5,743 nucleotides of DNA from an uncultured Prevotella sp. (lineage in GTDB: Bacteria > Bacteroidota > Bacteroidia > Bacteroidales > Bacteroidaceae): NCBI GenBank assembly GCA_900548195.1, contig URJQ01000140.1, forward strand, positions 1 to 5,743. Direction: 5' to 3'. The notes below the pieces were generated by a model. The model saw only the letters and a list, made by a program, of their open reading frames with translations. It searched no databases and was not told the origin of the DNA. Below are positions 1-5,653 of the stretch, in pieces. The position numbers were made by a program, and so were the translations under genes. The number at the start of each line of letters is the position of its first letter. Position 1 is the stretch's first letter.

Positions 1-143
1 GGCACATTGATAGTCATGGAGACTCCTATATTGAGCGGCTCTGCCTTCTCTGCATCCGATGCTTCAGAGAAATTGGTGCATGATGTCATCAGCAGACTCA
101 AGACTGATGCCATCATCATCAGATATTTATATTTCTTGTTCAT
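1..143 (-). CDS. Lipoprotein following the TonB-dependent receptor (N-terminal part only)
   Basis: Only the first 47 codons are inside the window; the gene runs off the low-coordinate edge. The protein starts MNKKYKYLMMMASVLSLLMTSC: a lysine-rich n-region, a hydrophobic core and a lipobox LMTSC with the lipidated cysteine at residue 22, so it is a lipoprotein exported by Sec and processed by signal peptidase II. The residues after the cysteine (TNFSEASDAEKAE) are polar and acidic but not a clean surface-export signal, so which side of the outer membrane it faces is open. It lies 16 bp behind the receptor stop codon, and AAAGGAG ends 9 nt before the ATG, which supports both this start and translational coupling in one operon. 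Such lipoproteins usually act as ligand-binding partners of the receptor. From the receptor type I suspect a DUF4876 protein, whose mature part often begins with a short beta-strand like LNIGVSMTINV here. That is inference from memory; HmuY-like or other binding lipoproteins remain possible. Confidence 0.85.
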   Translation of the reverse strand, partial: MNKKYKYLMMMASVLSLLMTSCTNFSEASDAEKAEPLNIGVSMTINV

Positions 144-152
144 GTAATGTTT

Positions 153-159
153 CTCCTTT
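153..159 (-). promoter_or_regulatory. Shine-Dalgarno site of the lipoprotein gene
   Basis: The minus strand reads AAAGGAG, ending 9 nt before the ATG at 143 and starting right after the receptor's TAG. A strong purine-rich ribosome site is uncommon in Bacteroidota; the receptor and GH5 genes in this window lack one. It decides the start codon of the downstream lipoprotein. Confidence 0.7.
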
Positions 160-2985
160 CTATAATTTTAGTGCCAATTCCATACCAAAGAAGAACTGGT
201 TGTTATATGTATAATATGTACCAGGATAACGTTTGCGCTCACGGCGTGGATAACTGCGGAACATATTATTGGCAAAGAATGAAATGCGTGCAATGTCGCT
301 TATTTCCTTTGTCACATTGATGTTAAACTGGAACAGAGGGCTAATGCTCTCCTTTATGGCTTTGATATGATCTACATTGCGCAGCAGATATGCCATATCA
401 GCTTCCTTAATCTGAGTGGTATTGGTATATTCTCCTGCTTTGAAATAATGTGCATTTCCATCCTCAAGAGAAAGATAACCTACTGGGATTGAGTCGTTAT
501 AGAAATTAGTGTAGTCACTTTGCTTCCATATAGCCTGTGCAGTAAGCGTCACTACAAAGCCAATACTTGGAATGTTGTGGGTAGCACGGAGAGTTGTGAC
601 GAGCTGCTCGTTGTATAATTCTGAGTTATGAGGACTATATATAGCGATATTCTTACGTGTGCTGTATTCACTTGTGGAGTTGTCATAGTAATCACTCAAT
701 TCCGACCAACTCTTGGATTTCATCCATGCGCCATTGAGCTGGAAGGAAGTACGTATGGACTCGATACGACCTACATTGAGTTCAAACTCCACTCCCTTTG
801 TTTCACAGAAGATGCCATTGGAAGGAGTGTTGTATGCTGAGAGCACAGCATTCTCCTTTGACAAAGCCAAAGCGCCCTCTTCATTACGTTCATACTGCTT
901 GACTGTGAATGGCATAAAAGCTTTGCCCATGGTATATCCATCCATTTGCTTCTCAAAGAATCCTGTAGCAGAAAGACTTACCTTACCAATCTTAAGGTCG
1001 AAGCCTGCCTCCACTTTACGGTTTGTAGCAATCTTCAAGTCCTTATTCTGGCTGTCGATAATTTTTGTGGTGGTAATGATACGGCGGTCCTTTTCTGGCA
1101 TATTAGTATTAGCCATTTCATTGAGGTTGACATACTCGAAATAAGCTTTGTCCGGATAGAGGTAATAGAGCGTTGGCAATTTGGCAAGAATACCATAACC
1201 GCCACGGATGGTAAATATTTCTGGTATTACTTCAAATGAAGCATTGAAGCGTGGACTTACCTTGCTTCCCACCACACTGGTGTGGTCATAACGCAAACCT
1301 GCCTGCAGATTAAATACATGGCTGGCTATATTCCATGAGAAATTATCCTCGAAGAATGCTCCGAAGGTTTTTATATAAGGTATATCCTTATAGCTTCGTG
1401 GACGATATGAAGCGTCCGGATATGAGAGATTGCGGTAAGGAGGATTATCTACAGACCATTTCTGACCGTCTCCTTCATTTCCATCACTCTTGAAATCCAC
1501 TCCGACAAGGAAACCATTATTCACCTGTCCGAAGTTCTTGAAGAAGTTAGCAGAAAGCTTTCCAAAGAAATTCACCTCACGGCTATCTATCTCATTATAA
1601 CCGATATAAGCATTTGAGAGGTAATGTGCATAATACGTATCACCTGCATTGGTCAGATTCGTTATCTCATTACCTTTCGTATCATAGAGCCTTTCGCCCA
1701 ATACATTGCTCAGCACTGCTCCATCTGTGTATGTACCAGAATAATGGGAGTTTGCTGAAGTGTAGCGCTCCTGATGGGAATTGTTCTTAGATGTATAAGA
1801 TGCAGAGAGGACATACTTGATGTTCTGCAGCCACATTTTATCAAAATTGAAAAGTCCATTGGTATTGAGAGTAAGCCCATAGGTTTCTCCTTTCGTGCGA
1901 ATCATAGCTATTTCATCATCAGGATTTGGCTTACGGCTATCCTTTCCAAAAAGGAAAGAGAACGAGGTGTTGCTGCGCAGGCGATTGCCGAAGAAGCCAT
2001 TGCTATACATTGCCTTAGCGTTCAGACGCTGATAGTTTCGATAGCTCTCAGTCACTTTGTTGGTATTGTAAGCATAGTCTCCACTGATATTTAAGGCTCC
2101 AAATCGCTTTCCGAGATCAAAGCCTGTACCTATGGAGCCTTGATATACATTAGGATTGGCTTTCGCCTTTATCCTCAATGGCTCACGACCTGCCTTGGTA
2201 TGGATAATCACAGCTCCTGACGTGATGTCTCCATACTCTACTGACGGTATTCCCCTAATTACTTCGATGCCTTCAATGTTCTCTGTAGAAATACTGCGGA
2301 TATCTATTCCGGTGGAAGCACTGGCTCCTCCTCCGAGGGCTCTGGCATTACCTGCCACTGTAGGATTAAGGGCGGAGAGGTTTGCATTGTTTGACAATGG
2401 TGCTCCATCCTCTATGACAGCAGTGCCGAGGGAGTTCATAGCAGTGCCGAGGGAGTTCATAGCAGTGCCGTCAGCACCTTCCACCTGTCTGAGATTTAGC
2501 GTCTGACTACTTCCAAGCGTCTGGTTTCGGCTTATTCCGCCAGGTGTTAGGGCCATAAGATCTGAAAGACTGGTGGCTTGCAAGTGATCTATGGCATTGC
2601 GATTGATGTAGGAAGAGGTTGCCTTACCGGCGGCATTGCGCTGAGCTGTCACCACAACTTCCTTGATATGGAAGTCTTCCTCTTTCATCACAAAGTCCAA
2701 TACCATATTGCTACGGACATTAACCAGTGTATCCACGCTCTGCTTACCAAGGTATCTTACCACCATTCTCACCTTACCCTTTGGGGCATTCTTGATGATA
2801 TACAATCCCTGTGACGTGGTGGTAACAGCAAGATTGAAAGCAGGAAACGACACTGTCGCATACTCGATAGGGTTCTTCTCCGTATCCATGATTGTTCCCC
2901 TGATGCTTACATTTTGCGCATCAGCATGATTCATATACAAAGCAAGAACCAATATCAACCCTAATCTCTGAAATAACATTTGCAT
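160..2985 (-). CDS. TonB-dependent outer-membrane receptor with N-terminal carboxypeptidase-regulatory-like domain
   Basis: A 941-residue outer-membrane transporter that would import a ligand using TonB-ExbBD energy. Residues 1-23 are a signal peptide with likely cleavage ADA|QN. Residues about 25-102 form a carboxypeptidase-regulatory-like beta-sandwich (VSIRGTIMDTEKNPIEYATV...). A TonB-box-like stretch KEVVVTAQRN lies near 109-117. The plug spans about 125-265 with typical strands VIEDGAPLSNN, NIEGIEVIRGIPSVEYGD and SGAVIIHTKAG; the beta-barrel fills the rest and ends in NNQFFFGMELALKL. Length is normal. It lacks the usual SusC pattern, no SusD follows, and the plug style resembles receptors I associate with DUF4876 lipoproteins, so iron, haem or another small ligand is as likely as a glycan; the ligand cannot be read from sequence. 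Residues about 173-189 carry a perfect tandem duplication of seven residues. The start at 2985 gives the complete signal peptide; an ATG two codons later would serve equally well. It is the first gene of an operon with the lipoprotein. Confidence 0.93.
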   Translation of the reverse strand: MQMLFQRLGLILVLALYMNHADAQNVSIRGTIMDTEKNPIEYATVSFPAFNLAVTTTSQGLYIIKNAPKGKVRMVVRYLGKQSVDTLVNVRSNMVLDFVMKEEDFHIKEVVVTAQRNAAGKATSSYINRNAIDHLQATSLSDLMALTPGGISRNQTLGSSQTLNLRQVEGADGTAMNSLGTAMNSLGTAVIEDGAPLSNNANLSALNPTVAGNARALGGGASASTGIDIRSISTENIEGIEVIRGIPSVEYGDITSGAVIIHTKAGREPLRIKAKANPNVYQGSIGTGFDLGKRFGALNISGDYAYNTNKVTESYRNYQRLNAKAMYSNGFFGNRLRSNTSFSFLFGKDSRKPNPDDEIAMIRTKGETYGLTLNTNGLFNFDKMWLQNIKYVLSASYTSKNNSHQERYTSANSHYSGTYTDGAVLSNVLGERLYDTKGNEITNLTNAGDTYYAHYLSNAYIGYNEIDSREVNFFGKLSANFFKNFGQVNNGFLVGVDFKSDGNEGDGQKWSVDNPPYRNLSYPDASYRPRSYKDIPYIKTFGAFFEDNFSWNIASHVFNLQAGLRYDHTSVVGSKVSPRFNASFEVIPEIFTIRGGYGILAKLPTLYYLYPDKAYFEYVNLNEMANTNMPEKDRRIITTTKIIDSQNKDLKIATNRKVEAGFDLKIGKVSLSATGFFEKQMDGYTMGKAFMPFTVKQYERNEEGALALSKENAVLSAYNTPSNGIFCETKGVEFELNVGRIESIRTSFQLNGAWMKSKSWSELSDYYDNSTSEYSTRKNIAIYSPHNSELYNEQLVTTLRATHNIPSIGFVVTLTAQAIWKQSDYTNFYNDSIPVGYLSLEDGNAHYFKAGEYTNTTQIKEADMAYLLRNVDHIKAIKESISPLFQFNINVTKEISDIARISFFANNMFRSYPRRERKRYPGTYYTYNNQFFFGMELALKL
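2419..2470. repeat. 21-bp in-frame tandem repeat inside the receptor plug
   Basis: Two exact back-to-back 21-bp units (2421-2441 and 2442-2462) are followed by a partial third copy ending at 2470, and two matching bases precede the first unit. In protein the unit is seven residues, giving GTAMNSLGTAMNSLGTAV just before the plug strand VIEDGAPLSNN. The copies are identical at the DNA level, which points to recent slippage or recent expansion. Gain or loss of a unit would keep the reading frame. Confidence 0.95.
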
Positions 2986-3018
2986 GATATCAATTCTTTA
3001 AATGGTTTGAAACTTCTG

Positions 3019-3047
3019 CAAATGTACAACATTTTGTCTATACAAAA
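3019..3047 (-). promoter_or_regulatory. Promoter of the receptor operon (Bacteroidota -7/-33 type)
   Basis: On the minus strand TACATTTG (3026 to 3019) matches the Bacteroidota -7 consensus TAnnTTTG exactly. A TTTTG (3047 to 3043) lies 16 nt upstream and may act as the -33 element, though the usual gap is a few bases longer. Transcription would start near 3012, leaving a short leader of about 26 nt before the ATG at 2985. The leader is A-rich near the start (TTTAAAGAATTGATATC) and has no clear Shine-Dalgarno site, as is usual in this phylum. Confidence 0.65.
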
Positions 3048-3048
3048 T
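3031..3048. promoter_or_regulatory. Dyad (candidate operator) over the -33 region of the receptor promoter
   Basis: The plus strand reads ATTTTGT CTAT ACAAAAT, a perfect 7-bp inverted repeat with a 4-bp spacer. It covers the putative -33 element and ends 4 bp from the -7 box. That spacing fits the binding site of a dimeric regulator that would block RNA polymerase. It does not match the classic Fur box. No regulator gene is in the window, so the factor is unknown. Short AT-rich dyads also occur by chance, so the case rests mainly on position. Confidence 0.45.
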
Positions 3049-3222
3049 AATATTTAACTAACTTTTTGCTATCATATACTGAAAATTACTCACTTTTTAG
3101 TGTCTTTCCTCCTAATGATATTATTATATACCGATTTTTGATGATTTATGGTTGTATTTGTATTGTAACTATGCGATAGCTGAATGTTTAGATGTATAGT
3201 AGAAACACACTTACACGGTTTG

Positions 3223-3329
3223 ATAAAATGAGGAATGTAGAATGGAAGTTACGTTCTTTGCCTTGCCGCTTCTCTTGAAGTTTCTCAAGAACAAAAAGTC
3301 TTACCACTATTCTACATTCCTCATTTTAT
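3223..3329. repeat. 107-bp element with perfect 21-bp terminal inverted repeats (MITE-like or long stem-loop)
   Basis: The arm at 3223-3243 is the exact reverse complement of the arm at 3309-3329; arms begin and end ATAAAATGAGG / CCTCATTTTAT. The 65-bp interior has its own small hairpin, TCTTGA (3273-3278) with TCAAGA (3285-3290), and an alternative pairing of GTTCTT (3253-3258) with AAGAAC (3287-3292). It begins 14 bp past the GH5 stop codon, so the GH5 transcript would fold it into a very stable 3' structure. There is no long U-tract after the stem, so it is not a classic intrinsic terminator, although it may stop transcription or protect the 3' end. No clear target-site duplication flanks it. 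The size and perfect arms suit a miniature inverted-repeat element or a dispersed Prevotella-type palindrome; copy number elsewhere in the genome is not known to me. Confidence 0.75.
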
Positions 3330-3343
3330 AATTGCTTCGCTCC

Positions 3344-4891
3344 TTACTTGCTTCCATTACTTCCCTGCTTGATGCCAAGCATCATATTGGTATTTAATAC
3401 CTTGACGGTGGAGCGATTGATGATGGTCATGCCATTACCGCTGTTGGTGTCCCAAGCGAATGGGATGCAGCCGTTGGTGATGGCGTATTTGGTCACTGCC
3501 TCATACCATGAACGGATGGAAGCATCATGGACGACGTCCTTGCCAATAGTGAAGCGCTGGTTGGCTCCAAACTCTCCTATGATGACTGGGAATCCCTTAT
3601 CCACGAATGCTGTCTTCAGCTTTGCCATCTGACTGCTGACGTAGCTCTCTGTGTAATTGCTGTTTGCATTACGATTGGAGGCGGTGCCATTATTGCCTTT
3701 TCCCCAGTAATACCACATCTTGCCCCAACTGGCATCCTTGTCCATCATCGTAAATTGGTAAGGGTCATAGAAATGCACTTCCATCATTAGTCTGCCAGGA
3801 TGCTTGTCGGTGAGCGAAGCAATGTAATTGTGCTTCACAGTCTTATCTATATTGGTCTCTGGACCTTGCACCACCAGTACGCGATATTCATTGTTTCCGC
3901 CCGTGGCACGCACAGCATCAATGAACGTCTGCTCATATTCTGCAAGACGACTTGCCAGTCGGTCATCGGAGATATTGCTACCATTGTCCTTGTATGCTCC
4001 GCCCACTCCCGGCTCATTGAGTCCTGCAAAGATGACGTGGTCATCATAGTCCTTGAATGACGTGGCTATCTGTGTCCATATCTTGCTGAGCTGCTGCTTC
4101 TTGACTGTAACGTCAGCATTAGCTGTAAATCCATCGTGCTCCAGCCATCCACCGTCCCAATGCTGATTGAGGACCACGTAGAGGTCGGCTTCGACGCAGT
4201 AGTTTACTATCTCCTTCACTCTTGCCATCCATGCCGGGTCGATGGTGCAGTCTGTGGCATTGGTGATATGTCCCATCACCCATGCACAAGGAATACGCAC
4301 GCTCTTGAATCCCTGCGCCTTGATGAAAGAGATGAGTTCCTTGGAAGTCTTGGTCTTCTGCCATGATGTCTCGGTGGAGATGCCTACGCTCTTCCATGAG
4401 TCATTATTGTTGCCACTCTCCATAGTATTGCCGAGGTTCCATCCTGGCGACATCAGTTTTGCCACTTCCTTAGCATCATACTTGATGCTGCATGTAGGGT
4501 TTGGCGATGGGTCAGGACTTGTGGCTTCGCCTTTTTCCTGCGTCACGCTGACGGTCTTACTATCGTTTCCTGCCTTTATGGTGACTACTGCAGAGCGGGC
4601 TTCTTGCGTTTTATTCTCCTCTACAGTCACCTTGATTGGCGTGACCTTGAGGGTTGGCGTGGCTTCACCTACAGAGACGGTGCACCATGTCTGGTCGCTT
4701 ATAGCTGTGACTGTCTGCGGTGCTCTTGCACTGATGGACTTTGTTCCACCTTCCTTAGTGTACTGCAATGTGGTGGGCGTGACGGTGAAATCGATTACGG
4801 ATAGTCCGTCTGAATCGTCATCGCTTCCGCAAGAGAATGCAGTGATTAGGAATGGAAGGGCTATTAGGACTTGTTTTAAGAGTTTGTTCAT
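3344..4891 (-). CDS. BACON-domain GH5 glycoside hydrolase, surface lipoprotein (probable endo-beta-1,4-glucanase)
   Basis: A 515-residue enzyme expected to cleave beta-1,4-linked glucan or a related polysaccharide at the cell surface. Residues 1-21 are a lipoprotein signal (MNKLLKQVLIALPFLITAFSC, C21 lipidated); GSDDDSDG follows, an acidic surface-export signal of the Bacteroidota kind. A BACON domain covers about 33-120, ending in the typical TVSVTQEKG. After a Pro/Ser linker (SPDPSPNP) the GH5 domain runs from about 135 to 510: GWNLGNTME, R199 in VRIPCAW, LNQHWDGGW, acid/base E293 in GLNEPG, H373 and Y375 in EVHFYDPYQF, nucleophile E440 in IIGEFGAN, and W480 in PFAWDTN. All expected catalytic residues are present. 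The fold and BACON layout recall xyloglucan/glucan endoglucanases such as BoGH5A, but the subfamily and substrate (cellulose, mixed-linkage glucan, xyloglucan, mannan) are not settled. An upstream in-frame ATG at 4972 would bury the signal peptide, so 4891 is the start. No SusC/D pair is adjacent. Confidence 0.93.
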   Translation of the reverse strand: MNKLLKQVLIALPFLITAFSCGSDDDSDGLSVIDFTVTPTTLQYTKEGGTKSISARAPQTVTAISDQTWCTVSVGEATPTLKVTPIKVTVEENKTQEARSAVVTIKAGNDSKTVSVTQEKGEATSPDPSPNPTCSIKYDAKEVAKLMSPGWNLGNTMESGNNNDSWKSVGISTETSWQKTKTSKELISFIKAQGFKSVRIPCAWVMGHITNATDCTIDPAWMARVKEIVNYCVEADLYVVLNQHWDGGWLEHDGFTANADVTVKKQQLSKIWTQIATSFKDYDDHVIFAGLNEPGVGGAYKDNGSNISDDRLASRLAEYEQTFIDAVRATGGNNEYRVLVVQGPETNIDKTVKHNYIASLTDKHPGRLMMEVHFYDPYQFTMMDKDASWGKMWYYWGKGNNGTASNRNANSNYTESYVSSQMAKLKTAFVDKGFPVIIGEFGANQRFTIGKDVVHDASIRSWYEAVTKYAITNGCIPFAWDTNSGNGMTIINRSTVKVLNTNMMLGIKQGSNGSK

Positions 4892-4912
4892 TGTTTTTTT
4901 TGTTTTTTTTTT
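4892..4912 (-). promoter_or_regulatory. A-tract translation-initiation region of the GH5 gene
   Basis: Directly before the ATG at 4891 the minus strand has ten A, one C, eight A, then CA. There is no Shine-Dalgarno site. A-rich unstructured leaders are a known feature of efficient Bacteroidota translation starts. The two homopolymer runs are prone to slippage, which could tune expression without altering the protein. Confidence 0.6.
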
Positions 4913-4923
4913 GAGGGATATCG

Positions 4924-4948
4924 GGCGGTGCACGGTTTGCGCATCGCC
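4924..4948 (-). promoter_or_regulatory. Hairpin in the leader of the GH5 gene
   Basis: In minus-strand RNA, GGCGAUGCGC pairs with GUGCACCGCC around a five-base loop AAACC. This gives eight Watson-Crick pairs, one G-U pair and one internal A-C mismatch. It ends 32 nt before the GH5 start codon and 31 bp past the upstream open frame's stop. The bases after it are A-rich, not U-rich, so it does not look like an intrinsic terminator. It may be a leader structure that affects mRNA stability or start access, or a remnant of a palindromic repeat. Confidence 0.4.
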
Positions 4949-4979
4949 TGTTGGGGGATTTATTCCCATCATACGTTTA

Positions 4980-5339
4980 TCAGAACTGCGGAACAGCGAA
5001 GAGATTATGGATGGTAAAACTGAGCTCCATCTTTTCGGCGAAGCCTAAGCCTGCTACGCATCCATCGGCTGCTGTGCCAAAGGCGCAACCTAATTCTGCG
5101 GTTTTACCAAACTCATTCTTGAGCTCCAGACGATACTTAGAATTCTCATTGCTGCCGATGACTTTCTTCTTGTCGTAAGAAGTACCCCAACTTGGATTTA
5201 CCGTTATAAGACCAGGAGTGTATGTGCCTACCGGACCATTTATAAAGATTGTATAGGTGACTTCCATACTACTGCAGAAAGAGAATGCTGGGGCATAGTC
5301 TGTATTTCCGTATATGTCGGAAGAATTAAGGACAATCAC
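4980..5339 (-). pseudogene. 3' end of an unrecognised gene, probably 5'-truncated
   Basis: An open frame of 119 codons from GTG at 5339 to TGA at 4980. Upstream the same frame continues only five codons (R P N Y K) before TAA at 5355-5357. The product has no signal peptide and starts in mid-strand style (NYKVIVLNSSDIYGNTDY). It contains alternating hydrophobic stretches such as MEVTYTIFINGPVG, SKYRLELKNEFG and KMELSFTIHNLFAVPQF, which suggests a beta-sandwich. Three cysteines (22, 85, 94) are present. I do not recognise the family. GC is about 45% here and about 25% just upstream, so the composition break coincides with the apparent start. That fits the C-terminal domain of a larger secreted or surface protein, perhaps carbohydrate-binding given the GH5 neighbour, whose 5' part was deleted. 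A genuine short GTG-start protein cannot be excluded. It ends 88 bp before the GH5 start, on the same strand. Confidence 0.5.
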
Positions 5340-5520
5340 CTTATAGTTGGGTCGTTATTGTCTTTCTTGAATTTGATGTAATATTATATCATTCACATTG
5401 ACAATTTTATTTAATCCTATATGCTTGATGACTGTCTGTTCTAACAAAATCAAAACTATAGAATTACGATGGCAATTTGAAATAAATATCACCAAATAGT
5501 TTAGTATAACCGTTGTTAAA

Positions 5521-5547
5521 AGTAAGTAATCAGAATTATTCTTATTA
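5521..5547. repeat. Imperfect direct repeat, copy 1
   Basis: 27 bp that match 5627-5653 at 23 of 27 positions, with an identical 12-bp core ATCAGAATTATT (5529-5540). The copies are 106 bp apart, start to start, in an AT-rich gap. Confidence 0.55.
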
Positions 5548-5626
5548 CCCTTTTTATATAGAAACAGTGAATCAAATAGATTTGTAATCAATTAGATTAG
5601 TGTATCTTTAGGTTTATTTATGATTT

Positions 5627-5653
5627 AGTAGGTGATCAGAATTATTTTTATAA
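5627..5653. repeat. Imperfect direct repeat, copy 2
   Basis: Second copy of the 27-bp repeat, with the identical core ATCAGAATTATT at 5635-5646. It lies where base composition begins to rise toward the window edge, so the pair could bracket an inserted or deleted segment. Only two copies are visible. Confidence 0.55.

Noticed and set aside
713..2506. Several plus-strand open frames of 97-143 codons opposite the receptor gene
   Set aside because: All are antisense shadows of a clearly recognised receptor and none resembles a protein family.
160..2985. Assignment of the receptor as SusC
   Set aside because: The typical SusC plug motifs are absent, the length is slightly below usual for SusC, and the next gene's start does not look like SusD.
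3071..3117. AGGAGG followed by an 11-codon GTG frame on the minus strand, upstream of the receptor promoter
   Set aside because: Spacing from the purine run to GTG is about 14 nt, the frame is tiny, and it precedes the likely transcription start of the receptor operon, so a leader peptide is not supported.
3223..3329. Classic intrinsic terminator for the GH5 gene
   Set aside because: The loop is 65 nt, the stem is AT-rich and no U-run follows the distal arm on the minus strand; termination is possible but the standard model does not fit.
3344..4972. Longer 542-residue version of the GH5 protein starting at 4972
   Set aside because: It would put 27 polar, lysine-rich residues, translated through the A-tract and leader hairpin, before a complete lipoprotein signal peptide. 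The ATG at 4891 gives a standard signal and a typical A-rich leader.
4242..5048. 268-codon open frame on the plus strand
   Set aside because: It is antisense to the GH5 signal, BACON and N-terminal catalytic regions, shows no domain, and is explained by codon-bias shadowing of the real gene.
5355..5591. 78-codon open frame on the minus strand, in frame with the orphan fragment
   Set aside because: It begins with TTG, lies in about 25% GC sequence, has residue composition typical of translated AT-rich DNA and no recognisable domain; it also overlaps one of the direct repeats.
5521..5653. Possible CRISPR array
   Set aside because: Only two imperfect copies, with a gap of about 79 bp between them, no third copy and no cas genes.
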